Assembly: GCA_004352715.1 (NCBI GenBank)
Contig: SCFE01000070.1
Span: 1,490,421 to 1,554,420 of the forward strand
DNA length: 64,000 nt
Direction: 5' to 3'
Origin: Hofstenia miamia
Taxonomy: Eukaryota; Xenacoelomorpha; Acoela
Numbering within the stretch: position 1 is the stretch's first letter; each line of letters starts with the position of its first letter. Shown one piece after another: positions 1 to 11,729 of this stretch. A program made the translations under genes and the position numbers. The notes beneath the pieces were generated by a model. That model was not told the origin of the DNA. It saw only the letters and a program-made list of their open reading frames with translations, and did not search any database.

Positions 1-802
1 CTCTTCCGCCCTTGAATCAGCTTTTGGGAGTACTTGCAACTTTGATGGTGTTCGTCCACTCGCCCTCGAATTGGCCATGTGGAGTACTATCCGCTTTCCT
101 TTGCAAGTCCTCGAATAGACCATGCAAATTACTTGCTCCATCGTCATCTTCCATTGCCTTCCAGATGAGTCTGATGTTAGTTCTAATGTATTTTCCGTAT
201 ATTCTTATCTGAGATCTTTTCAGGTTCACGTTTCGGTTCGTAACATTGAGTATTGGTACCCTTCCTTTGCCGTTTTTATTGTACAAACGCTAGATGGCAT
301 TGAAACTCGTTTGGTGTTGATGCCTTTATTGTCATATAGCATTATGTTGGCTGTGATATTTGCTTCTGTTCCAATTGTGTGCATCTTCCATTGATGCGGC
401 TGTAGATGAATGTCTTCTTGTAGTTGAAACATGATTGTTTTCTGTTTCTCTTGTTCCTCTTTGATTTCCATTTCTTCTTCTCTTACCTTTATTGTCCTGT
501 TTGCATAGTTGATAACACAACCGTTTTTTATCAGAAAGTCATTTCCCAATATGACTTCGTATGGTAATGTATTATTGTGTGTGTCGACCACCACCAAAGG
601 TGGTTCGAACATTGTTTTGCAATTCTTATTTGTGCAATGTCTATCATTCCCTTTGTATTGATGTAGTCCCCTGATGCATTAATTAGTCTTTTGTTACAAT
701 TCTTCATGTCTTCTCATTGAAATCCTAATTTTGTAGCACATTCATCAGTGATTATCAATGTTGCTGCTCCAGTGTTGATTGTTGCCTTTGTCATCACTCC
801 AT
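1..802 (-). mobile_element. Ty3/gypsy retrotransposon fragment, copy 1 (protease to pre-RT linker)
   Basis: On the minus strand this encodes a retroviral-type aspartyl protease start (residues INTGAATLIITDE near 740-800), a conserved stretch around VILGNDF (about 540-580), and a linker running towards where RT would begin. It is colinear with 4480-5230 of the second, plus-strand copy, so both belong to one family. The expected catalytic DTG reads NTG here. Many CpG dinucleotides survive, unlike copy 2, so this copy is younger or less methylated. It is cut off by the window edge and by the gap at 803. Reading frames are interrupted (stop in the linker at the last minisatellite unit, and at least one frame change near 610-720), so it is a fragment, not a working gene. 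Confidence 0.8.
8..134 (-). repeat. In-frame minisatellite, three units, copy 1
   Basis: Three diverged units on the minus strand begin with AGTA(A/C)T and end with a Phe-Glu/Lys-Gly type triplet. They start near 134, 87 and 33 and are spaced 45 and 54 bases, both multiples of three. Translated, each reads roughly S-[NT]-[LP]-H/K-x-x-F-[EK]-[GD]. The same unit recurs in copy 2 at 5136-5230 and 8284-8585. Confidence 0.65.
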
Positions 803-1802
803 NNNNNNNNNNNNNNNNNNNNNNNNNNNNNNNNNNNNNNNNNNNNNNNNNNNNNNNNNNNNNNNNNNNNNNNNNNNNNNNNNNNNNNNNNNNNNNNNNN
901 NNNNNNNNNNNNNNNNNNNNNNNNNNNNNNNNNNNNNNNNNNNNNNNNNNNNNNNNNNNNNNNNNNNNNNNNNNNNNNNNNNNNNNNNNNNNNNNNNNNN
1001 NNNNNNNNNNNNNNNNNNNNNNNNNNNNNNNNNNNNNNNNNNNNNNNNNNNNNNNNNNNNNNNNNNNNNNNNNNNNNNNNNNNNNNNNNNNNNNNNNNNN
1101 NNNNNNNNNNNNNNNNNNNNNNNNNNNNNNNNNNNNNNNNNNNNNNNNNNNNNNNNNNNNNNNNNNNNNNNNNNNNNNNNNNNNNNNNNNNNNNNNNNNN
1201 NNNNNNNNNNNNNNNNNNNNNNNNNNNNNNNNNNNNNNNNNNNNNNNNNNNNNNNNNNNNNNNNNNNNNNNNNNNNNNNNNNNNNNNNNNNNNNNNNNNN
1301 NNNNNNNNNNNNNNNNNNNNNNNNNNNNNNNNNNNNNNNNNNNNNNNNNNNNNNNNNNNNNNNNNNNNNNNNNNNNNNNNNNNNNNNNNNNNNNNNNNNN
1401 NNNNNNNNNNNNNNNNNNNNNNNNNNNNNNNNNNNNNNNNNNNNNNNNNNNNNNNNNNNNNNNNNNNNNNNNNNNNNNNNNNNNNNNNNNNNNNNNNNNN
1501 NNNNNNNNNNNNNNNNNNNNNNNNNNNNNNNNNNNNNNNNNNNNNNNNNNNNNNNNNNNNNNNNNNNNNNNNNNNNNNNNNNNNNNNNNNNNNNNNNNNN
1601 NNNNNNNNNNNNNNNNNNNNNNNNNNNNNNNNNNNNNNNNNNNNNNNNNNNNNNNNNNNNNNNNNNNNNNNNNNNNNNNNNNNNNNNNNNNNNNNNNNNN
1701 NNNNNNNNNNNNNNNNNNNNNNNNNNNNNNNNNNNNNNNNNNNNNNNNNNNNNNNNNNNNNNNNNNNNNNNNNNNNNNNNNNNNNNNNNNNNNNNNNNNN
1801 NN
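803..1802. other. Assembly gap, 1000 N
   Basis: Exactly 1000 N, a placeholder length that is used again at 48903 and 61929. It separates the two Ty3/gypsy copies, so whether they are neighbours in the genome is unknown. Confidence 0.99.
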
Positions 1803-1928
1803 ATTTTGCAACCAAGAAAATAACATGTGTCAAAAAAGAGATAATTGTATCTGTTGATAAAACATTTTCAACAAATTGTTGCTTACATCATTTTTAGCCG
1901 CCATCTTGGCAGACGTTTAAATTTAAAT

Positions 1929-2665
1929 CGACAGGTACTTCTCTTCAAATTACTATAAATACGATTAAAACTATTGTAAGCATTGATAAAGAATTTTACT
2001 TCGAATTCTATTTATTTCATCTTATTAATGGTTTGATTATTAATACAATGTTGAGCTAATTGAGCGGTGTTTAGTAGTGGTCTGGATCCATCACAGGGAA
2101 CGATTCAAGGGTCTCTGTGCCAGATCATGAAAGTGCACTTAAGTTAGGTGTAGGGGTTTTCTCTCAATTAGCTGACTAGCATTTCCAACTACATGTATTA
2201 GATAATTAACCTTCAACAAATGGTTGGATAACCAAACCTTAGGGAATATATTTATACATTTTTAGATCTAAACTAAGTGACCTATAATTGACTGATAATG
2301 ACCTTACATGTAGTAAGTAAGGAAGTTGTTCAATATTTGTTTATTTAATAGAGCCAATATATTTTGGTAATGGCTACATGTAATATTGAATGAACAACTA
2401 GTGACAGTTTCTGGTTGCAAACAGATATAACACTTTCACACAAAAGAGATTAAGTTGAGTGGTTTCATGCCTTGAGTAAGCACTGAGCTAATGTAGGGTA
2501 CACATAAGCTATCTTGATTGAGCTGAGAAGTGGCACTCAAGCATTGGAAGAAATGGTGAAATTGGATGTGGAGATCTGCTTCAGGCAGACGCCCACTGAA
2601 AGATCGATGCAGAGGTTACCACTTTGGTTCGTCACCTAAAAAGTGAATAGTTAATTGTGGTTACG
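1929..2665 (+). repeat. Candidate 5' LTR (diverged)
   Basis: Short colinear matches to 11972-12822 include GACAGGTACTT against GACTGGTACTT at the start, ACACATAA, TTGAGCTGAG, GCTTCAGGCA and ACCTAAA near the end. The matches are scattered, and some middle ones are out of order, so the boundaries and the LTR assignment are tentative. No clear primer-binding site beginning TGG was found next to the end. Confidence 0.35.
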
Positions 2666-3056
2666 TAATGTAATAGAAGAAACTAAGCAAGCAGTAACAT
2701 TTAGTAAATCCTTACCCGCAATAACACAGTCAATGTTACAAGNACACTTTCACACAATAGAGATTAAGTCGAGTTGTGTCATGCCTTGAGTAAGCACTGA
2801 GCTAATGTAGGGTACACATAAGCTATCTTGATTGAGCTGAGAAGTGGCACTCAAGCATTGGAAGGAATGGTGAAATTGGATGTGGAGATCCGCTTTGGGC
2901 AGATGCCCACTGGAAGATCAATGCAGAGGTTACTGCTTCGGTTTGTCACCTAAAAAGTGAATAGTTAATTGTGGTTACGTAATGTAATAGAAGAAACTAA
3001 GCAAGCAGTAACATTTAGTAAATCCTTACCCGCAATAACACAGTCAATGTTACAAG
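2430..3056 (+). repeat. 313-bp direct duplication split by a single N
   Basis: 2430-2742 and 2744-3056 are equal in length (313 bp) and nearly the same, with scattered single-base differences, and a lone N at 2743 lies between them. It covers the LTR-end/leader part of the Ty3/gypsy copy. The lone N and equal length suggest two allelic or overlapping contig ends that were joined without merging, rather than a biological duplication. Confidence 0.85.
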
Positions 3057-4338
3057 GTAACAATGAATCAATGGTGATAAAGCCTGGTAGAGGATATTAC
3101 ACAAATGCACAGAGATTGGAGCAAAATAACAAATGGAAGCTAATGTATTCTCATCTAGAAAAGGAAAATCACGAGTTATGGCAAGAGAGAAATGCAACAG
3201 TTCAAAATCAAACACTTAGAGGATCAAATGAGGCTGAATAAGCTGTTGCAAGAAGATGGTGAAAGTAAGTCAACAACAAAACAAATAAACTCTCATGAAA
3301 TCATAATCACAGAGGACCCAGAAGCCCGATTAACTGTGCCACAAAGAAGCACCTGAGTGCAAACAAAACCTTATGGCCAAAAAGAACCAGAAAAGGCACA
3401 CCTAAGCAAGGAGGATGAAAAGGAACAAATCATTCAAGAGCTCATCAAATAAGTGACAAAACAGGTGAGAAAACAAGTTAAATTGGATATACCAAAAAAA
3501 ACTGTCTTTGAAAGCTTGATACTCCCCAAAGCCAACATGGAAGAGACAATGCTATGTGAGGCACAGATAAAGACATTTACTGGAAAAATCAACAGCTACT
3601 CCCTGATTTTCAAAGAGTGGTTGCAATTGTTTGAACTCATGATGAGACAATGGAAAGTAAGCCAAGATGCCGCAGCAGCAAGACTGCCACTCTAACTGTC
3701 CAGAGCAGCATACCAGCATTACCTGATACTTGATGCCAAGACAAAAAACAACTACAAAACCCTTACTGGAGAATTTATCAAATACTACAGAAATGAAAGT
3801 TTCAAAAACCAGTATAGACTCATCCTAAATGCCATGAAAATGAAAAAATTTGATGATATTTGCAACTGCATGTTGCAATTCCAGCAACTTCTCACACTCA
3901 GCTTGAGAGGAGGACACTACTTGAAATGCGACCTCTTATCACATATCACCAAAGGCCTCCCAGAAAAAATCAAACAACAATTCAAGATAAAATGCAATGT
4001 GGACTATGCTCTAGAAAAAATGATAAGAAAGGCAGTCAATGTCCAGGTCATGCTAGAAAATAATTCTAGAATCTACAAAAAAAGCTGCATGGAACAGACA
4101 AACGCCCAACACAATAAACTGGAAGCTGAGAGAAACAATTTCACAAAAAGTGAACAAACTCAGCAAAAATAAAAAAGGAGAGAATGTGATAAAAATCAAA
4201 ATGAAAGAAGGACAGATCAAAAAACTAAAAGAAAAAAATATCCACTGCTTCAAATGCAACCTAAAAGGCCATAGAAAAGATAAATGCAAGAAGCAAATTA
4301 ATATAATCAAAGATGGCAACACCTATTATATGATGTAG
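2969..4338 (+). pseudogene. Gag-like polyprotein, broken, with CCHC zinc knuckle
   Basis: Structural protein of the retrotransposon, which would coat the RNA in cytoplasmic particles. The first segment (2969-3241) is charged and coiled-coil-like. The segment at 3453-4172 contains the retrotransposon-gag core: FKEWLQLFELM followed by ARLPL and, after an in-frame TAA at 3693, LSRAAYQHYL, then a basic helical tail. A nucleocapsid knuckle C-x2-C-x4-H-x4-C lies at about 4246-4290, but in a different frame from the core, so a shift occurs near 4150-4172. Whether this was a programmed gag/pol shift or simple decay cannot be told, because the copy has many other lesions. It is followed directly by the protease region. 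Confidence 0.75.
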
Positions 4339-4425
4339 ATCTGTTCAAATCTGAAGATGAAACAACCTTAGAAATCAAAGATGAGGAAATGACAGAAGAG
4401 TCAGAAACTATTAGGAGCACCACTA

Positions 4426-5153
4426 TTGATACTAATGGACATCAGAAATGTAAACACAATTACAGTTGTGATAAATGGCATAATGGTGAAAGCAACCATC
4501 AATATAGGTGTGGTGAAATCAATAATAACAGATGAGTGTGCAACAAAACTGGGATTTAAATGGAACAACTTGAAAAAATCACTAAGCAGACTAATGCTTC
4601 AGGAGAATACATTAATACCAAAGGAACACTAGAAAAAACAAGAATACAAATATCCAACAACACATTTGAGCAAGACTTAATAGTTGTCAACACTCACAAC
4701 AATCTATTACCCTACAAAGTCATACTAGGAGACAACTTCTTATCTAAGAACAAATGCATCATCAACTATGGCAACAAAACAATGAAGGTAGAAGAAGAAG
4801 AAATCAAAATCCAAGAAGAAGAAAACTGAAAAATACTATTCAAACTCACAGATGACATAAAACTACATCCATACCACTGGAAGATGCACATGATTAAAAC
4901 AGAAGAAAAAATTACAGCAGAAGTCATGTTATGCAAACAAACTGGAATTAACACAAAATGAATCTCAATGCCCTCAAGCATATGTTTAATAAAGAACAGA
5001 GAGGGAAAAACCCCAATACTAAATGCAACAAACAGAAATGTGAACATGAATCAATCCAAAGTTAAAATCTATGGACAACATATCACATCAAGTATCAGAA
5101 GTATTTGGAAACCCTTAGAAAATAACAATGGAGTAAGTAATCTGCAATGCTGA
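4426..5153 (+). pseudogene. Retroviral-type aspartyl protease plus linker, broken
   Basis: The first segment (4426-4632) holds the protease start INIGVVKSIITDE, equivalent to the usual DTG active-site loop, and then CATKLGF. The conserved VILGDNF block (about 4710-4735) follows in another frame (4560-4829). A further segment, 4968-5153, aligns to copy 1 up to the minisatellite. Copy 1 has CGA (Arg) where this copy has TGA at 4957-4959, a direct example of CpG decay. The active-site aspartate position is asparagine in both copies. The protein would cleave the gag-pol polyprotein. Confidence 0.75.
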
Positions 5154-5230
5154 CTAAAGGGCACATGGATGAACACCATTGGAGCAAGTAATCCTCAAAG
5201 CTGATTATGGGGCATGGGGATGAATGCTGA
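5136..5230 (+). repeat. In-frame minisatellite block A (between protease and RT), two units
   Basis: Two units begin at 5136 and 5187, spaced 51 bases (17 codons). Each reads about S-N-x-Q-x-stop-L-[KW]-G followed by M-N. The TGA inside the second unit lies at the same codon as a TGA in the last unit of copy 1. Confidence 0.65.
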
Positions 5231-5239
5231 AGAAGAAAA

Positions 5240-6050
5240 ACAAATACCTGAAATAAAGGAAGAAAATTACAAACACCTACAAAATGCTGAGAGAAAAAAA
5301 CTGAAAAAACTACTAGAAAAAACATAGTGAAATCTTCAAATATGGTGAAATCAGAGTAGGACAAGCTATTGAAGAAACCCACAAAATTATAACAACAACA
5401 GACAAACCAATAAAACTGCCAGCACAAAGAGTACCAGAACAACTCAAAGACAAATACAAAAAAATCTTAAATGAACTGATAGACAACAAAATCATACACC
5501 CAAGCAAAGTCCTTACACAGCTCTGACAGTGTTTGTGAAACAGGGAACAAAGCACAGAATGTGCAGACTTCTTAAAACTCAATGAATTGAAGATATGCTC
5601 TACAAAGCAAGCAAACAAATATTTCATCATAATAGACCTCTGTAAAGCATACTGGCAGGTACAAATGGAACCAAAAGATATAGAGAAAACAGCATTTATA
5701 ATGCCTTACAGACTTTACAAATGGATCTACATGGTGCTTGGGCTATGCAACGCCTCAGCCACATTCCAATGATACATAACAAAACTCCTTAAAAATAAAC
5801 AACACAACATAGAAGAATGAATAAACACCTACATCAATGATATCATAATAAACAAACTAGACAGAAAACTAAAAATGCTCAAAGAAGCCAGATTCAGGAT
5901 AAATGGAAACAAATGTGATATCCTCAAAGAAAAAGTAATATTCCTAGGAAGGATAATATTAAAAGGCAAGATAAGCATGAAGAACAATACATGAGAAATT
6001 ATAAAGAAAATCAAAAAACCAAACAACAGAAAGGACCTACAAAGGATCAT
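5240..6050 (+). pseudogene. Reverse transcriptase domain (Ty3/gypsy), broken
   Basis: RNA-directed DNA polymerase of the element. Visible parts in order: an N-terminal thumb-side motif VPEQLKDKYKKIL (about 5427-5465), VFVKQGTKHRMC (about 5528-5563), palm motif A IIDLCKAYWQV (about 5629-5662), motif B LGLCNASATFQ (about 5737-5770), then after a stop the catalytic box YINDI at 5829-5843. The box should read Y-x-D-D, so the first aspartate is now asparagine (GAT to AAT). In-frame stops fall after ATFQ, where the family has Arg, and before the catalytic box. The domain cannot be active. Confidence 0.85.
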
Positions 6051-6560
6051 GGGATTTTTTAATTACTATGGCACATTTATACTGAACATAGCTGAAAAAA
6101 CAGCAAAAATGACAAACTTAATGAAAAAGTCAGTCCCCTTTGAATGGACTTGGAAGCAACAAGAAGAATTAGACAACATAAAAAATGAACTCTCAAAATT
6201 ACCATCATTAAATACACTAGATTACTCCAAAGAATTTATCTTAGACTGCAATGCCAGCAAGGTGGCCATAGGAGCAACCCTCAGACAGATAAAAAACAGA
6301 AAAGAATTTCCAATACAATTTTTCAGCCAAAAACTCAAACCCAGCAAAGAAAACTATGGCTCCACAAAGCTAGAAATGCTGGCACTAATTGAAAGTATAA
6401 AAAAGTTCAGGCACTTCCGAATGGGAAAACAATTCACAGTAAGAACCAACAACAGTGGTCTTGCATGGTTAAAAAAATTCTCAGGGGATAAATCCTCAAT
6501 ATTATCATGATGGATCAAATACTTAAATGAGTTCACATTTACCATAGAATACTGAAAAGT
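6049..6560 (+). pseudogene. RNase H domain (Ty3/gypsy), broken at its end
   Basis: Removes RNA from the RNA-DNA hybrid during reverse transcription. The open segment (6049-6510) starts with the RT-RNase H connection and contains FILDCNASKVAIGATL (first catalytic Asp region), FFSQKLKPSKENY, KLEMLALIESIKKFRHF (catalytic Glu region) and FTVRTNNSGLAWL. Stops follow at 6508 and 6554, where the family usually has arginine (before WIKYL and after the FTIEY-like motif), again consistent with CGA to TGA. It lies directly after RT, as in all Ty3/gypsy elements. Confidence 0.88.
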
Positions 6561-6815
6561 AAAACTCCATAGTAACCCAGACTTTTGGACATTACTCCCT
6601 CAACATCAAAGAGATCTCAAAAAAACAGATGGCCAAAAGATATAATTTCAATTCCTCCCACATAACAAATATGTAAAACTCCCAGAAATCAATGTTGACA
6701 AAAAAGGAATAGCAATAACACCTATCATGCTAAAGGAGGAAATCACAGAAAACAAAATTATAGAAAAACAAAATGAAGAGAAATATGGACAAAAATAAAA
6801 AACAATGAAACAAAA

Positions 6816-8000
6816 TTGTCCAAAAGAGTGAAGAACTACTATGGAAGATACAACTGGAAATTAAACAAAAACAACCTCTTATATGTAACTGGAAAAACTA
6901 ATAGAATAGCAATACCAGAGTACTACAAAAGAGACATAGTAAGAAGAATCCATGAAAGAGGACACTTGGGCATAATGCAAACAGAAATGACATTCAATTC
7001 CAAGTACATCACAATCACCATAAGAAAAATAACTGAAGATATCATAAACAAGTGCACCATATGCCTTTTAAACAACAACCAACACTTCCCAACACAGAGG
7101 GCACCACTTGAAAAAATAATTGCAATGAAACCAAACAAGATAGCACACATAGACATTGAGATGCTTTCAAAGGATGACAAAAGATACCAATATGTACTTG
7201 TCATGATAGATAATTTCACGCAATATTTGAGAATAGTACCAATGAAAAACACAACTGCAGAAGAAACCACAAACTTAATTCTTAAGGAGTGGATCCTAAA
7301 AATAGGCCCAATGGAGAAAATCATCACAGACAAAGGCCCACAATTTGAAAGCATACTATTCCAGGAACTAACAAAGCTACTCAAAATCAACAGCAAATGC
7401 ACCACAGCTTACCACCCCAAGCAAATGGTGCAGCTGAAAGACTAAATAGAACACTAATAAAATTAATCAGAGTAGCAACATTAAGAATAGGTGGAAACAA
7501 ATGTAGGGAAGTAATACAAATGACGGGATATTTCTACAACATTTCTTTACATTCAACCACACAAATCACCCCCTTCAAGGCAATGTATGGAAGGGAAACT
7601 GCAACACCACTATCCATGCAATTCTCTGGATACTCCAACAAAATGAACAACTAGTTCGTAAAGCAACTAAAAGACAAAATAACAGCCATACATGAAATGA
7701 TGTGCCACAATATCAAGAAATCTGCAATGAGACAACAAAGAAATTATAACAAAAAAATTTACAGGCACACACACATGAAATAGGAGACAAAGTATATGCA
7801 TTTACACCTATAAAAGTCACTGACACTAATCAGGTAAGAAAACTAAAAACAGTTTGGTCAGGTCCATACACAATCAAAAAGATACTAAATAATAACAAAT
7901 ACCTTTTAAACAATGACAGGACCATAAACTTTCAAAACCTTAAAAGAGCAATAACAGATATTGAGGGAGCAACCCTAGACAACAAGCAGAATTCAAACTA
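6816..8000 (+). pseudogene. Integrase (HHCC, DDE core, GPY-like tail), broken
   Basis: Inserts the cDNA copy into the genome. The segment at 6816-7445 has the zinc-binding part (H-x3-H in HERGHLG, then C-x2-C in KCTICL) and the catalytic core with Asp in HIDIEML, Asp in ITDKGPQFES and HPKQM. A frameshift near 7400-7440 moves the rest (QANGAAERLNRTL, with the catalytic Glu) into the frame of 7397-7654. A C-terminal GPY-like motif (VWSGPYTIKKIL, about 7850-7890) follows after further stops. The integrase-last order confirms Ty3/gypsy. Confidence 0.88.
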
Positions 8001-8283
8001 CTACAAAACCAAAATGAAAGCACATATAATATGGACAAATTAGACAGCCTACATGAGGAGGAATTACTGATGAAAACATACAACCAAGAATTATGCCTCA
8101 GAGGGCAGCAAAACAAAACATTAATTATAACCCTGAAACATGGGACTTAAATCTAATAACCCAGTTTAGGAATCTTGAACAGCAAAATGAGTGATCAATC
8201 ACTGAAGAGAAGAGTAATGCAATGTGGGCAAACTGAGGGACATTGAAAACATTAGCAACTGGGAAGAACCTGAAGAAATGCCA

Positions 8284-8585
8284 AGTAGTCCTCACCACTG
8301 ATTAAAAGGCACAATGACAAAAGGCAATCAATCTTCATCATTACCAAGTACTCACCACCACTGATTAAAGGGCATGGTGATGAATGGCAGCAAGACTTCA
8401 ACCTCACTAAGTACTCACCACTGCTGATTAAAGGGCATTGTGATGAACAGTAATACGACTAATGTACTGAGTAGTCTGCACTGCCAATTAAAGGGCATGC
8501 TGACAAAAAGTAAGAAGATCAAATGAAGTCCCAACTTTCCTTCAAGTACTCCACACCACCAATTAAAGGGCAAGTGGATGAAAGA
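8284..8585 (+). repeat. In-frame minisatellite block B (after integrase), five units
   Basis: Units start at 8284, 8347, 8410, 8470 and 8545, spaced 63, 63, 60 and 75 bases, all multiples of three. The shared core is AGTACTC-CACCAC-TGATTAAAGGGC or close to it. Translated it reads S-T-[PH]-H-[HC]-[Q/stop]-L-K-G-[KM]-[WV]-M. The same unit occurs as block A before RT and in copy 1, so it is a family feature, not a local accident. Confidence 0.75.
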
Positions 8586-8639
8586 GTTACCACAGGAAGG
8601 TGTAAGTGGTACAAAACCCACAGCTGGTCAAATATGAAT

Positions 8640-11600
8640 GGATACTCTGGAAGGAAAGCAACCAAAAGGGGACCAACTAGAGCTCATTAGCAGTGGTTCA
8701 GAAATGGAGTGTGAACTGAGCACCAACACCAGAAGACCTCTCAGACTGGGTCAGGAAATGATGCATACCCCTTCAGGGACAACTCACTCAACATCAGAAT
8801 GTATGTACTCAACATAGGAGTGAATAATATGATCAATGGAAAGAAGCAAATGAATGTCAACAATTGATGGCAAAAAACTACACCCATACTTCATAGTGAA
8901 AACAAAAATGAAATACAATGCATACGAAAAATTATCACCAGAAACTTGAAGCCACATACAATGACAAACCAAAATGGATGAAATGAATCTACCTCTCATG
9001 CTCAATAAAAAAACCAGCCTATGGTAAACACAATAATCAGTTACTTGGAAAGGATGAAGGAAACACTCAAACGTCCATACTTCAGGAGTACAGTACATAT
9101 GGTGTTCAACAAAAACCTCACATTAATGGAAACACAAAATATTATGAAAAATAAACAACCTAATGATCATATATATGATAAAAGACAAAGAATGCAAATT
9201 GAAATTGGAAAAGCAACTAAAACAAACACTACACATAGCAGAGACAACAGGAACACAAATAGTGATAGTAACCATCATGACAGAGAAAGAAATACCACAA
9301 TTTCTAAGAAACATGTGCATGCAATTACAAAATGTCTTCCTGAAAGAATGTGAACCAGAAAAAACCACAGTATCACAACTGATCAAATTCGATCTACAAC
9401 TGGATTACTGAGCAGAAATCTACAGACTAATGGTTGAACCATGGATTGCCATCAAACTATACCAACAAGCTAAAACAATCAAAATGACTTCAAACACTTC
9501 AAACCTAGAAAAACTCACACACTTACACATAAAGTGCAGTCTAAACCAAAGACAAGAACACTTAAAAGAAATACAAGAAACATGGAAGGAAATGAAAATA
9601 ACAAAAACAACAGAAGAACAATGGCCACTGATACAAATCAAAGCACCAGCATGAAAATATCACAAATCTGTCAAAACAACACTCCTAGAAATAAACAAAG
9701 CATACAAACTCAACATGAAAAAGGACTTCAAATGATACATGTTCAAAGAACTCAACACACCAGAGGTATGATTCAGGACAACCATATGGTTACTAGCCAT
9801 CTACCTAGCTGAAGACAAAAACCTCAAATTACCAATTTCAAGACAACTACAAATGCAGCTAACAGAATGAAAATACTATGAAATCGCCTTCTCACTGATC
9901 AACACAACAATAAAAAACTGGCTATTAAAAAGGCTCACAGAAAAACTAGCATCCCCCAACAAACACAAAAAACAGATGAAAACAATTGAGAAAAACATAG
10001 TAAGGATCATCACAAAACAAAACCCAATGTGCAAATTAACAATTGAATCTGCCCCAATGAAATATCACTATTTAAGGAGCCAAGAAGGAAATATATCTGG
10101 GGAGCCACCTCAGAAGCAAAACTCCTACAAATGGAAGAACAACCATGGCTTACCAACTAATCAAAAGAAGAATGAGCACCACAACAGAAATTATAAAACT
10201 CATGACAAAGACAATAAGGAAGAAACAACAGCAAGCAAAACAGAAAGGCTTAAACATGAAACACCAAAATGCTTGTTCACCAAAATTATAAAGAAAGTGG
10301 AATTTGTAAACCAGTAGAAGTCCTTATAATGATGACAAAAACTTAAACAGAAATGATGCTAGAAGATGAACTGCTAACATCAACAAACATAATACTATCA
10401 CCCAAAAACAAGAAAGAATAGACACAACATGGAAAAATGGGGAAACCTCAGCCCAGCCAGCAACATCAAATGGATTGACACAGAGGATGATCACTACCTT
10501 GTAGCAATAAAAATCACTAAAGAGCATGAAACTGAAATAAGAAGCCGCAACTACCAAAAAACAAATGAAAACCACACAGTAGCAATGATGAAAATCATGT
10601 TCATCAAGGCATTCACCAAAACAGAGATCAACAAACTACTCAGAACATATAATCAACTGGCAATTGATGTAGAATGCATAATTTCGAAAATTAAAATCTC
10701 AGGAAACACACTAACCAACCTAAAAAGATGGGGACTCACTCAAAAATTCTGGGAAAAAATACTGGAGGCAAAAATGAATTACCCAACAACCATCAGAATG
10801 GCGACAGCACCCATAGCAACCAACAACTACAACAACATAGAAGAAAACATAGAAACAAAAATACTAAAATGCACACTGCCACAAACAATCTCAATCCCAA
10901 TGCTACTACCAAGATGGCGATTACCCAAAGACTGAAGAGTAGCTAAGGGCTACCTCCACGAGTTCAAAACCTACACCAACACAGAGGACAAAGCAAGAAA
11001 AATAATAATATCCAATGTTTACAAAAAGACAAAAGCAATAATGTTAGCAAAAAACAACAAAGAAAGAATCTACATAGAAGGACAAATAACCCTATACAAT
11101 CTTTATACCAAAGGAAACCCATTGATAAACAAATTAAAGAAATGCGAGAAGAAATAGAAAAAAGATCTCTCAAAACTGTAATGTTGTTCTCAGGAGTAAA
11201 TGATCTCATTTGGCTAGACATATGGAATAATGAATACAGATTTTACAACATCTCAAAATGTATAGAAATAATAACAATGATAAGAATGGACAAAAAACAA
11301 CCCCAACAAAATAAGCAAAGAAGACATACAAAACAACATCAGCTTCTTCTATAAAGACGTTGAAAATACTAAAAGCCTACTAACCATATTTAAATTCTTC
11401 TAAGCCGGGTTGATGCACTCATGACGCTAATGATCAGCGTAAAAGGTCTCCAACTATATAAGAAATACTACCCACTATTCACAAGAAAAATCAACAAACT
11501 GAGACAAATCACATTGATCACAAAATCACTCCTAACAACAAGTACTATAAGATATGCAAAAACAGTCGCAACAGAAAAGGAAGCAGTACTAAAGCTAACA

Positions 11601-11729
11601 AAACAAACAGAATTCACACAGATAACATGGGAAGATGACAAAGCAGAAACACTTATCAAAAGAGCAGATACCCTAGTTCATGGAGAGAGAGCAATGCTAA
11701 AACCACCACAAGCTGAGGGAGGCATGTAG
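8640..11729 (+). pseudogene. Third coding region of the Ty3/gypsy element, function unknown
   Basis: Several overlapping open segments (9021-9353, 9163-9411, 9430-9654, 9976-10317, 10429-10935, 11142-11354, 11421-11729) lie downstream of integrase. They share the base composition of gag and pol (A-rich plus strand, Lys/Asn/Thr-rich, almost no CpG), and stops between them are often TGA, so they look like one long decayed frame of about 2.8 kb ending near 11729. The position is where env-bearing Ty3/gypsy elements keep envelope. However, no signal peptide, fusion peptide or clear membrane anchor is visible, and no family is recognised. It could be a degenerate envelope, a captured host gene or an element-specific accessory protein. 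Confidence 0.5.

Noticed and set aside
714-1897. Open frames of about 360-370 codons across 803-1802
   Set aside because: They are almost entirely N; the open length is an artefact of the gap. The same applies to frames over 43497-43940, 45791-45988, 48903-49902, 61157-61342 and 61929-62928, except for the real coding parts at their edges.
8415-8621. Minus-strand frame similar to the plus-strand frame at 12-212
   Set aside because: The similarity is the antisense shadow of the shared minisatellite units, not a gene.
8640-11729. Calling the third coding region an envelope gene
   Set aside because: Only its position supports it; no signal peptide, cleavage site or membrane anchor could be read.
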